Positions 57,290-64,000 of a stretch of 64,000 bases of DNA are shown here, in pieces; position 1 is the first letter of the stretch; each line of letters opens with the position of its first letter. The DNA is from Georgenia satyanarayanai (GTDB taxonomy: Bacteria; Actinomycetota; Actinomycetes; Actinomycetales; Actinomycetaceae). Location: the NCBI RefSeq assembly GCF_009193135.1, contig NZ_VUKC01000002.1:310001-374000 (forward strand), given 5' to 3'. The notes beneath the pieces are model-generated. The model did not search any database. It was not told the origin of the DNA and was given only the letters and a program-made list of their open reading frames with translations. The position numbers were made by a program, and so were the translations under genes.

Positions 57290-58606
57290 ATGAGCACGCT
57301 CCGCCCGACCCGCACCTCGGCCGCCGTCGCCGCCGCACTCGCGCTGACCCTGAGCCTTGCTGCCTGTGGCGCCGACACCGACGAGGACACCGGCGCCACG
57401 CCCACCCAGCAGGAGACCACGACGATGGCGCCGGAGCCCGACGCCATGGAGGACGGCGAGATGAGCGCCGTCATGCCCATGGGCACCGGCGACCCCTTCG
57501 CCGACGCCCGCACGGCCGCGCAGCACATGCCCGAGACCGCGGCGACGCTCGCGGCCGGGTTCGCCGCGGCGCTCGACATCCCCGGTGAGGTCGACTCCGA
57601 CGCCGCCACGCTGCGAGCCACGATGACCTCCCTGCTGCAGGAGCACGTCTACCTCGCCGGGATCGCGGTCGCCACGGGCTACACGACCGGCCTGGACTCC
57701 CCGGAGTTCGAGGCCGCGGCGGCGACGCTCGACGACAACTCCGTCGCGCTCGCCGACGCCGTCGGCTCGCTCGCCGGCGACGAGCAGCGCGAGGCCTTCC
57801 TCGCCCTGTGGCGCGAGCACATCGGCTACTTCGTCGACTACGCGGCCGCCGCCGCGGAGGGCGACGACGCCGGGAAGGAGGCCGCCCTCGCGGACCTCCA
57901 GGCCTACACGCAGGACGCCGGAGCCTTCTTCGAGGAGGTGAGCGGGGGCGAGCTCCCTGCCGCGGACATCGCCGCCTCGCTCGAGATGCACGTGTCCACG
58001 CTCGGCGCCGCCATCGACGACCTCGCCGCGGGCAGCCCCGAGGCCTACGCCTCGCTCCGCGAGGCCGCCGCCCACGTCGGCGAGGGCGCCGCCGTCATCT
58101 CCGGTGGCCTGGCCACGGCGACCGACATGTCCGGGGACCCCGCGGACGAGGCAGCGACGCTCCGCGCCGACCTCACCGCCCTGCTCCAGGAGCACGTCTA
58201 CCTCGCCGGCGTCGCCGTCTTCACCGCGTACACCGCCGAGGGCGGGACCGAGTCGGAGGCGTTCACCGCCGCCGCCGAGGTGCTCGACGCGAACAGCGTC
58301 GCCCTGTCCGAGGCGGTCGGCTCGCTCGCCGGCCCCGAGCAGGGAGAGGCCTTCCTCGGCCTGTGGCGCGAGCACATCGGCTACTTCGTCGACTACGCCG
58401 TCGCCGTCTCCACGGGTGACACGGAGGCCGCCGACGCCGCGCTCACCGAGCTCGACGCGTACCGCGGCGAGGCCGGCGCCTTCTTCGAGGAGATCTCCGG
58501 CGGCGAGCTCCCGGCCGACGCCGTCGCCGAGGGACTGGCGATGCACGTCCAGACCCTCGCCGGCGCCATCGACTCGCTCAACGCCGCGCTCGTCCAGGGC
58601 TCCTGA
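57290..58606 (+). CDS. Lipoprotein with two tandem helical domains (possible metal binding)
   Basis: 438 residues. Signal and lipobox: ALALTLSLAACGAD. After an acidic Met-rich link (MAPEPDAMEDGEMSAVMPMG) come two homologous all-helical units with a 183-residue period. Each contains LLQEHVYLAG, DxNSVALxxAVGSLAG, LWREHIGYFVDYA, GAFFEExSGGELPA and MHVxTL. The recurring His and Glu suggest metal or haem binding. Similar helical domains are listed in databases under unrelated names, so I assign no function. Located directly before a SigK/RskA pair, which may control it. Confidence 0.75.
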   Translation: MSTLRPTRTSAAVAAALALTLSLAACGADTDEDTGATPTQQETTTMAPEPDAMEDGEMSAVMPMGTGDPFADARTAAQHMPETAATLAAGFAAALDIPGEVDSDAATLRATMTSLLQEHVYLAGIAVATGYTTGLDSPEFEAAAATLDDNSVALADAVGSLAGDEQREAFLALWREHIGYFVDYAAAAAEGDDAGKEAALADLQAYTQDAGAFFEEVSGGELPAADIAASLEMHVSTLGAAIDDLAAGSPEAYASLREAAAHVGEGAAVISGGLATATDMSGDPADEAATLRADLTALLQEHVYLAGVAVFTAYTAEGGTESEAFTAAAEVLDANSVALSEAVGSLAGPEQGEAFLGLWREHIGYFVDYAVAVSTGDTEAADAALTELDAYRGEAGAFFEEISGGELPADAVAEGLAMHVQTLAGAIDSLNAALVQGS

Positions 58607-58616
58607 CGGCTCCCCG

Positions 58617-58648
58617 GGCGGTGGGTGGGGCTCCCACCCGCCGCTCGG
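58617..58648 (+). terminator. Hairpin after the lipoprotein gene
   Basis: ggtgggtggg pairs with cccacccgcc (10 bp, one G-T) and the flanks extend the stem. It starts about 12 bp after the stop codon and ends before the sigma-factor gene. Confidence 0.6.
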
Positions 58649-58673
58649 GACCGCGGTCGGGCACACTTGCCCG

Positions 58674-59273
58674 ATGAGCTCCCTCGGTCCCGGTCGTGCC
58701 GGCACGCCGGCACCCCCGGGCACCCCGGACCTCGCCGCCCTCCTGGCGCGGGTGGCGGACGGGGACAGGGAGGCCTTCACCCTCGTGTACGACGCGACCG
58801 CTCCGGCCGTCTACGGCACGGCCCGGCGTGTGCTGCGCGACCCCGACCTCGCGGCCGAGGTCACCCAGGACGTCATGGTCGAGGTCTGGCGCACCGCCTC
58901 ACGCTTCGACCCGGCGCGAGGCAGCGCCCGTGCCTGGGTGACGACCATGGGGCACCGCCGCGCCGTGGACCGCGTCCGGTCCGTGCAGGCCCAGCGCTCC
59001 CGCGACGACCTCGCGGCCCGGCGCGAGTACTCACCCCCCTTCGACGACGTCCAGGAGAGCGTGGAGCGCGACGTGGAGCAGACCCGGGTGCGCGAGTGCC
59101 TCGAGAGCCTGAGCGACCTCCAGCGCGACGCGGTCGTCCGGGCCTTCTACCGCGGACGCACCTACCGCGAGGTGGCCGACGACCTCAGCGTTGCGCTGCC
59201 CACGGTCAAGTCCCGGATCCGGGACGGTCTCACCCGACTTCGCCACTGCCTGGGGGTGGACGACCATGCGTGA
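58674..59273 (+). CDS. sigK: ECF sigma factor, SigK type
   Basis: 199 residues from ATG 58674. Region 2: DREAFTLVYDATAPAVYGTARRVLRDPDLAAEVTQDVMVEVWRTASRFDPARGSARAWVTTMGHRRAVDRVR. Region 4: LQRDAVVRAFYRGRTYREVADDLSVALPTVKSRIRDGLTRLRHCL. The REYSPPFDD linker and coupling to an RskA-like gene are SigK traits. In mycobacteria SigK is released when RskA is cleaved. The 8-bp overlap couples it to the anti-sigma gene. Confidence 0.9.
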   Translation: MSSLGPGRAGTPAPPGTPDLAALLARVADGDREAFTLVYDATAPAVYGTARRVLRDPDLAAEVTQDVMVEVWRTASRFDPARGSARAWVTTMGHRRAVDRVRSVQAQRSRDDLAARREYSPPFDDVQESVERDVEQTRVRECLESLSDLQRDAVVRAFYRGRTYREVADDLSVALPTVKSRIRDGLTRLRHCLGVDDHA

Positions 59274-60000
59274 GGACGAGGTGCGCGAGCTGCTGCCCGC
59301 CTGGGCGCTGGACGCGGTCACCCCCGAGGAGGCCGCCGCCGTCGAGCGTGCCGTGGCCGCGGACCCGGCGCTCGCCGAGGAGGCGCGAGCGCTGCGGGAG
59401 GTCGCCGCGCTCCTCGCGTCGGGCGCGAGCGAGGCCCCGCCCGAGGCGCTCCGCGCCGCTGTCCTCGACCGCGTCTCCCGGACTCCCCAGGACGCGGCCG
59501 GCACCGACTCCGAGGACGACGGCGTCGTCGTCGACCTCGCGCGGGTCCGTGCGCGACGGCGCGACCGGTGGCTGGTCGCCGCCGTCGTCCTCGCGGCGGC
59601 CGCTGTTCCCGGCGTCATCGCGGTCCAGCAGCACGAGCGCGCCACGCAGGCCGAGGAGCAGCTCACGACGGTGGCCGAGGCGCTCGCCGAGCCGGGAGCC
59701 CAGCTCCTCGCCGCGGACGTCGCCGGGGGCGGGCGTGCCGTCGCCGTCGTCGGGTCCGGCACGTCGGTGTTCTCCGCCCGCGACCTCCCTCCGCTCACGA
59801 GCGAGGAGGTCTACCAGCTGTGGGTCGTCGACGACGCCGGTGCACGGTCCGCCGGGGTGCTCACCGTGGCCTCGGGCCAGGCGAGTGCCGAGCTCGCGGG
59901 TCTCCCGGCCGGGGCGACGATCGCGATGACGGTCGAGCCCGAGGGCGGCTCGACCCAGCCCACGAGCGACCCGGTGGTCGCGCTCGCCGCGTCCGGTTGA
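59266..60000 (+). CDS. rskA: Anti-sigma factor, RskA type
   Basis: 244 residues. The N-terminal sigma-binding domain (VRELLPAWALDAVTPEEAAAVERAVAADPALAEEARALREVAALL) lacks the HxxxCxxC zinc motif. One membrane helix (WLVAAVVLAAAAVPGVIAV) and a short coiled coil follow. The outer RskA domain has LTSEEVYQLWVVDDAGARSAGVL and AMTVEPEGGSTQPTSDPVVAL. Regulated intramembrane cleavage would release SigK; the signal is unknown. Confidence 0.92.
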   Translation: MREDEVRELLPAWALDAVTPEEAAAVERAVAADPALAEEARALREVAALLASGASEAPPEALRAAVLDRVSRTPQDAAGTDSEDDGVVVDLARVRARRRDRWLVAAVVLAAAAVPGVIAVQQHERATQAEEQLTTVAEALAEPGAQLLAADVAGGGRAVAVVGSGTSVFSARDLPPLTSEEVYQLWVVDDAGARSAGVLTVASGQASAELAGLPAGATIAMTVEPEGGSTQPTSDPVVALAASG

Positions 60001-60074
60001 GAACACCCGCCCGAGGCGGCGAAGAGGCGTGGCGTACAGTGGAAAGTGCCATAGTTTCGCCTCAAAGGAGATCC

Positions 60075-60908
60075 GTGACCGACCGTCCTGTCCGCCGCCG
60101 GAAGCCGCAGACGATCCTTGAGGTGATCCGCCGCGAGCAGCTGACCCCGCACATGGTGCGGCTCTACCTCGGCGGGCCGAACTTCTCCTCCTTCCAGCGC
60201 AGCGAGTGCACCGACAGCTACGTCAAGGTCTTCTTCGTCAAGCCCGAGCTCGGGCTCGAGCCGCCCTACGACGTCGCCGCCCTGCGTGAGCAGCTGGCGC
60301 CGGAGGACCTGCCGGTGACCCGCACCTACACCGTGCGCGAGGTCAACGAGGCGGAGCAGTGGCTGGCGATCGACTTCGTCGTCCACGGCGCGGAGGGGCT
60401 CGCCGGCCCGTGGGCCGAGCGGGTCCAGCCGGGCGAGCGCGTGGTCCTCTCCGGCCCCGGGGGCGCCTACCGGGCGGACCCGACGGCGGACTGGCACCTG
60501 TTCCTGGGGGACGAGTCCTCCCTCCCCGCGATCGCCGCGTCCCTCGAGGCACTGCCTGCGGACGCCGTGGGCGACGCGCTCATCGAGGTCGGCGGGCCGG
60601 AGGACGAGCTGCCGCTGCTGGCCCCGGCGGGCGTGGAGGTGCGCTGGCTGCACCGCGGCACCGCGCCGGCCGGCACGACGACGATCCTCGCCGACGCCGC
60701 AGCGACCCTGCCCTGGCGCGAGGGCCGGGTCTGCGCCTTCGCCCACGGCGAGCGCGAGGCCGTCAAGGCGCTGCGCGACGTCCTCTTCTCCCACCGGGAG
60801 CTCGAGCGTTCCCAGGTCTCGATCTCCGGGTACTGGGCCTACGGCCGCACCGAGGACAGGTTCCAGGCCGAGAAGCGCGAGCCGGTGGGCAAGATCTTCA
60901 CCGACTGA
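60075..60908 (+). CDS. Siderophore-interacting flavoprotein (ferric-siderophore reductase)
   Basis: 277 residues from GTG 60075 with an AAAGGAG site 6 bases upstream. FAD-binding fold with the RTYT motif (TRTYTVRE), VHGAEGLAGPWAERVQPGE and GPGGAYRADPTADWHLFLGDESSLPAIAASLEALP, then a SIP-type NAD(P)H domain and the end YWAYGRTEDRFQAEKREPVGKI. It reduces ferric siderophores in the cytoplasm to release iron. No IdeR/DtxR-type palindrome is obvious upstream, and no transporter adjoins. Confidence 0.92.
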   Translation: MTDRPVRRRKPQTILEVIRREQLTPHMVRLYLGGPNFSSFQRSECTDSYVKVFFVKPELGLEPPYDVAALREQLAPEDLPVTRTYTVREVNEAEQWLAIDFVVHGAEGLAGPWAERVQPGERVVLSGPGGAYRADPTADWHLFLGDESSLPAIAASLEALPADAVGDALIEVGGPEDELPLLAPAGVEVRWLHRGTAPAGTTTILADAAATLPWREGRVCAFAHGEREAVKALRDVLFSHRELERSQVSISGYWAYGRTEDRFQAEKREPVGKIFTD

Positions 60909-61090
60909 CGAATCAGTTGGGCACCAGGTGCGAAGCACCGCGCGTCGGCGTCATCCTACGTCGCGGGGCCCGTCCTCCTCACGGGAACCACGCCTCACAC
61001 GCCCCCCGTGCGCTGACCCCGCGAGCCGCCGCTGCGCCGCAGTCTCCGCGCGCCTTCGCGCAGTGAGACAGCCTGGGTGGCGTGTCTCGC

Positions 61091-61117
61091 TAAGGAGGGC
61101 TGACTCCGCGCCGATAG
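61091..61117 (+). promoter_or_regulatory. Sigma28/WhiG-type promoter before the M15 peptidase
   Basis: TAAG at 61091-61094, exactly 15 bases, then GCCGATAG at 61110-61117. The FliA/WhiG consensus is TAAA-N15-GCCGATAA, so the match is 10 of 12 with exact spacing. The gene start is 22 bp downstream. A perfect palindrome TAGGACGTCCTA (61115-61126) overlaps the expected start of transcription. The 230-bp gap before it (60909-61139) also has small hairpins (GGTGC-GAA-GCACC near 60928) and no gene. Confidence 0.6.
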
Positions 61118-61139
61118 GACGTCCTAGACGACGAACGGA

Positions 61140-61730
61140 GTGTCGGTGGACGGAATTCTCGCCATCTCGCAGCGCATGGCACAGATCGAGGTGACCCTCG
61201 GCGCGATCTCGGCCCCGCGCGTGCAGCCGGCCGCAGGCGCTGCCACAGCATTCTCAGAGATCCTCGCCCGCGCGGTCGCCGACACCGCCCCGGCCGGCAC
61301 CTCCACCGTCGGAGCGTCCTTCGAGCTCAACGGCGACGGTGTGCCGGTCGAGCTCGCGGCGTACGGCAACGGCCGCATCCCGCGTGACGCACTCGAGCCG
61401 GTGGGCGCGACCGGCCACAGACTGTGGGCGCCCGCCGCTCAGTCGTTCGAGAAGCTCTTGTCGGCAGCTGCGGCCGACGGCGTCTCCATCGGCGTCACGG
61501 ACTCCTACCGTTCCTACGACGTGCAGGTCGACGTCGTGCGGCGCAAGGGTCTGTACTCCGAGGGCGGGCTGGGCGCCAAGCCTGGGACCAGCCAGCACGG
61601 CTGGGGAATGGCCGTGGACCTCGACCTCGACCCATCGGCGCAGGCATGGATGCGTGCAAACGCCGCTCGGTTCGGGTTCGTCGAGGACACCCCCCGTGAG
61701 CCCTGGCACTGGGCGTTCCAGCCCTCCTGA
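61140..61730 (+). CDS. M15-family D-Ala-D-Ala carboxypeptidase/endopeptidase, flagellar-cluster type
   Basis: 196 residues, start GTG 61140. The C-terminal VanY-type zinc peptidase domain has SIGVTDSYRSYDVQVDVV, the SxHxxGxAxD ligand motif in GTSQHGWGMAVDLDL, and EPWHWAF. The N-terminus (VDGILAISQRMAQIEVTLGAI, then AFSEILARAVADT) resembles that of wall-active enzymes from actinobacterial flagellar gene clusters, and there is no signal peptide, consistent with export by another route. The promoter element upstream fits. No flagellar structural genes lie in the window. Confidence 0.75.
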   Translation: MSVDGILAISQRMAQIEVTLGAISAPRVQPAAGAATAFSEILARAVADTAPAGTSTVGASFELNGDGVPVELAAYGNGRIPRDALEPVGATGHRLWAPAAQSFEKLLSAAAADGVSIGVTDSYRSYDVQVDVVRRKGLYSEGGLGAKPGTSQHGWGMAVDLDLDPSAQAWMRANAARFGFVEDTPREPWHWAFQPS

Positions 61731-61846
61731 CGCTGGAAAAGCACCCAGATGTGAGAGCAGCCGCGACGCTCAACACTCCGTACGGACGCGTCCGACGTCC
61801 GGCGAGCTTGGAACGGTCGGCCACGCCGACGGCGAGAATGGGCGGC

Positions 61847-62560
61847 ATGACGACGGTCCCTCCTGACGTGAACCTGCCCCGTGTGCTGGTCGTCGACGAC
61901 GAAGCCCCGCTGGCGCGGCTGGCCGCCAGCTACCTGGAGCGTCACGGCTTCGAGGTCCAGGTCACCGGCGACGGAAGCGACGCGATCGAGCGGGCCCGTC
62001 AGTGGCGCCCGGGCGTCATCGTTCTCGACCTCGGGCTTCCCGGTGCTGATGGCATCGAGGTCTGCCGGACGGTGCGCACGTTCTCCGACTGCTACATCGT
62101 CATGCTCACCGCTCGCGTGGAGGAGGTCGACAAACTCATCGGGCTGTCGGTCGGCGCCGATGACTACGTCACCAAACCCTTCAGCCCACGCGAGCTCGTC
62201 GCTCGGGTGCGGGCGATGCTGCGCCGCCCACGCCAGGACACCGGGCCGCACGGGGCCGGTGCGTCGTTCGGGCCACTGACCATCGACCTGCTGGGCCGGG
62301 AGGCATTCATCGAGGGGAAACCCGTGGCGCTGACCCGCACCGAGTTCGATGTCCTCGCCGCCCTGGCCAGCCGCCCGACCATGGCCCTGTCCCGCCGCCA
62401 GCTCATCGAGCTGGTGTGGGGACCGGGCTGGGTGGGCGATGAGCACCTCGTCGACGTTCACATCGCTCACCTGCGGCGCAAGCTCGGGGATGACGCCACC
62501 GCGCCGAGGTTCGTCAAGACGGTGCGCGGCGTGGGCTACCGGATGGGCACCGGCCAGTGA
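61847..62560 (+). CDS. OmpR/PhoB-family response regulator
   Basis: 237 residues from ATG 61847 (ATG 61838 possible). Receiver domain: acidic pair Asp17-Asp18, phosphorylation site Asp61 (IVLDLGLPGADG), Thr in LTAR and Lys110 (VTKPF). Winged-helix domain: VALTRTEFDVLAALASRPTMALSRRQLIELVWGPGW and VDVHIAHLRRKLGDDATAPRFVKTVRGVGYRM. Coupled to the histidine kinase by a four-base overlap. A metal role is inferred from the neighbouring P-type ATPase. Confidence 0.92.
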   Translation: MTTVPPDVNLPRVLVVDDEAPLARLAASYLERHGFEVQVTGDGSDAIERARQWRPGVIVLDLGLPGADGIEVCRTVRTFSDCYIVMLTARVEEVDKLIGLSVGADDYVTKPFSPRELVARVRAMLRRPRQDTGPHGAGASFGPLTIDLLGREAFIEGKPVALTRTEFDVLAALASRPTMALSRRQLIELVWGPGWVGDEHLVDVHIAHLRRKLGDDATAPRFVKTVRGVGYRMGTGQ

Positions 62561-63699
62561 GCGCCACACCACGCCGCCCGTGGGGGCTCGGCGCCCGCTT
62601 GCTCGCGGCGATCGTCGCGGTCGTCCTCGTCGCGGCCGCCACCGCATGGGCTGTCGCCGCCGCCATTGGCCCGGAGATCTTCCACGACCACATGCTCATG
62701 GCCGAGCCCGCGGACTCCTCAGTCGTCTCCCACGCGGAGGAGGCCTTCACCACCGCGTGGACGCTGTCGCTGTCCCTTGCACTGCTCGCCGCCCTCCTCA
62801 CCTCGGTCGTCGTCAGTGTCTTCCTCACCCGGCGCATCGCCAGGTCGCTGGAAGGCGTACGGCAGGCCGCCGCCAGGGTTGCCAGCGGTGACTACGCCGC
62901 ACGCGTGCCCGAGGTGCACATGGGCGGTGAGTTCGACGACCTCGCCGGCGCGTTCAACACCATGGCCGCTGACCTCGGAGAGATCGAGCAGACACGTACG
63001 CGCATGCTCGGCGACCTCGCCCACGAGATGCGCACCCCGGTCGCCACGCTCGACGGCTACCTCGAGGGCATCCTCGACGGTGTGGTCACGGCCGACGAAC
63101 CAACGGTGGGGATGCTGCGCGAGCAGGTCGCGCGCCTGGCTCGCCTCGCCCAGGACATCACCCTGGTCACCGCCGCCGGGGAGGGACGCCTGAGCATGCA
63201 CTGGCAGGCCCTCCAGGTCGGTGCGTTGCTCGACGACGCCGCGGCGCAGGCCGCCGCCAGGTTCACCGACAAGGGCGTCGAACTGAGGGTCGAGGCCACC
63301 GAGGAGGCCCGCCAGACGGTGCTCACGGCCGACCCCGACCGGCTCGGCCAGGTCCTCACCAACCTGCTGGACAACGCCGTGCGGCACACCCCCCAGGGAG
63401 GCCGGGTGCAGCTCGAGGCGCAGCGGGCGGGGTCCACGCTGCGCCTGTCGGTGCGCGACAGTGGCAGCGGGATCGCCGCCGAGCACCTGCCGCACCTCTT
63501 CGAGCGCTTCTACCGCGCCGACGCCGCCCGGGACCGCGCCCACGGCGGATCGGGCATCGGACTGGCCATCGTCAACTCCATCGTGCACGGCCATGGCGGC
63601 GCCGTGACCGCGACCAGCCCCGGTCCCGGCCACGGTGCCCTGTTCACCGTCGATCTGCCCGTGGTCGCCGACCCCCGGCCCGGTCACCGTTCACCCTGA
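62557..63699 (+). CDS. Sensor histidine kinase, likely metal-responsive
   Basis: 380 residues from GTG 62557. Two helices (about 13-37 and 66-90) enclose a short outer loop of about 30 residues containing IFHDHMLMAEP, with two His and two Met in six residues, plausible ligands for copper or silver. HAMP follows, then the H-box with His156 (LGDLAHEMRTP), N-box LTNLLDNAVRHTPQGG, the FERFYRAD F-box and G-boxes DSGSGI and GGSGIGLAIV. Probably regulates the divergently oriented, convergent P-type ATPase or itself. Confidence 0.9.
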   Translation: MSATPRRPWGLGARLLAAIVAVVLVAAATAWAVAAAIGPEIFHDHMLMAEPADSSVVSHAEEAFTTAWTLSLSLALLAALLTSVVVSVFLTRRIARSLEGVRQAAARVASGDYAARVPEVHMGGEFDDLAGAFNTMAADLGEIEQTRTRMLGDLAHEMRTPVATLDGYLEGILDGVVTADEPTVGMLREQVARLARLAQDITLVTAAGEGRLSMHWQALQVGALLDDAAAQAAARFTDKGVELRVEATEEARQTVLTADPDRLGQVLTNLLDNAVRHTPQGGRVQLEAQRAGSTLRLSVRDSGSGIAAEHLPHLFERFYRADAARDRAHGGSGIGLAIVNSIVHGHGGAVTATSPGPGHGALFTVDLPVVADPRPGHRSP

Positions 63700-63749
63700 C
63701 CGGCCCCCGCCACGGATCCGCCTCGCGGAACCCGGTGGTGGCAACGTCC

Positions 63750-64000
63750 CTATTGGTGGTGCGTGGTCGCGGGCTCGTCGCGTCGGTCGACTGCCAGCGC
63801 CGTGCGGGCGGGATTGACCTGCGGAGCGCCGCGGGCCGCGGCGGTGCTGGCCTCGGGGCTGAGGTCCAGGCGGCGCAGCAGCTGGGCGTTGAGCGCGACG
63901 ACGATGGTCGACAGCGACATGAGGATCGCGCCGACCGACATGGGCAGGACGAACCCGACCGGTGCCAGCACGCCCGCGGCCAGTGGCACGGCGGCGATGT
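63750..64000 (-). CDS. Heavy-metal-transporting P-type ATPase, C-terminal end only
   Basis: The frame is open to the window edge on the minus strand ([46 protein letters not shown]), so the gene begins beyond 64000. This is the last two-helix region of P1B ATPases such as CopA, with the PLAAG and SMSLST-type NALxLRR pattern, then a tail ending ATTHHQ. The metal is not certain; copper or silver is suggested by the adjacent sensor. It converges on the kinase gene with a 50-bp gap. Confidence 0.85.
   Translation of the reverse strand, partial: IAAVPLAAGVLAPVGFVLPMSVGAILMSLSTIVVALNAQLLRRLDLSPEASTAAARGAPQVNPARTALAVDRRDEPATTHHQ

Noticed and set aside
60001-60074. IdeR/DtxR iron box before the siderophore-interacting gene
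   Set aside because: No sequence resembling TTAGGNNAGNCTNNCCTAA was seen in the gap.
60909-61139. Boundary of an integrated element after the siderophore-interacting gene
   Set aside because: Small hairpins and a change of gene content are present, but there is no integrase, direct repeat or tRNA target.

Overview
The window is about 64 kb of high-GC DNA from an actinobacterium, most likely a member of the Micrococcales. The support is gene order. A dciA (DUF721) gene runs into gyrB-gyrA and a DUF3566 gene, then tRNA-Ile, a DLW-39-type microprotein and tRNA-Ala. Further on come a cyclophilin, a rhomboid, crgA, a class E sortase, pabA, and the pknB-pknA-pbpA-rodA-pstP-fhaB-fhaA block ending at tRNA-Leu(CAG). 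This is the conserved flank of the actinobacterial replication origin, so dnaA, dnaN and recF should lie just to the left. A genus such as Georgenia is possible but cannot be proved from the sequence.

Region by region. (1) 1-6.5 kb: replication and topology (DciA, gyrase) with two DnaA-box-like sites before gyrB. (2) 6.5-11.8 kb: envelope and division genes, with a cluster of DnaA-box-like sites between rhomboid and crgA. (3) 11.8-20.2 kb, minus strand: the Ser/Thr kinase, phosphatase, FHA and peptidoglycan operon controlling growth and division, almost every gene overlapping or abutting the next. (4) 20.3-36.6 kb: transport and surface functions: a Na+/Ca2+ exchanger, an LPESG surface protein, a sodium:solute symporter with a 39-residue partner, a POT peptide transporter, a SipW-type signal peptidase with its secreted substrate, an ABC exporter, a CstA / CC-star / ArsA-like ATPase operon and a BCCT carrier. 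(5) 36.7-42.3 kb: the activated-methyl/AI-2 pair mtnN-luxS, then nrdHIEF, divided by a regulatory region with DnaA-like boxes and NrdR-like palindromes. (6) 42.3-52.1 kb: accessory metabolism and resistance, including an SDR, a P-loop kinase-like protein, an ABC exporter followed by a macrolide 2'-phosphotransferase homologue, an MFS carrier, two luciferase-like oxidoreductases behind a structured leader with a 12-codon ORF, and an orphan sugar-type binding protein. (7) 52.1-60.9 kb: NamZ-type muramidase, a large FAD/Fe-S oxidoreductase, a duplicated helical lipoprotein, SigK/RskA and a siderophore-interacting flavoprotein. (8) 60.9-64 kb: an M15 peptidase with a sigma28/WhiG-like promoter, and a two-component system next to a heavy-metal P-type ATPase cut by the window edge.

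Most of the window is ordinary core genome. The least explained signals are: the CstA / CC-star / ArsA-like operon; the leader RNA and 12-codon ORF upstream of the luciferase-like genes; the DnaA-box-like cluster at 8.8-8.9 kb; tandem composite operators before the ABC exporter at 29.1 kb; paired G-quadruplex tracts at 52.2-52.4 kb; an 18-bp tandem repeat with a copy inside a coding linker; and two GCCGATAG promoter elements in a window without flagellar structural genes. No CRISPR array, insertion sequence or rRNA was seen.
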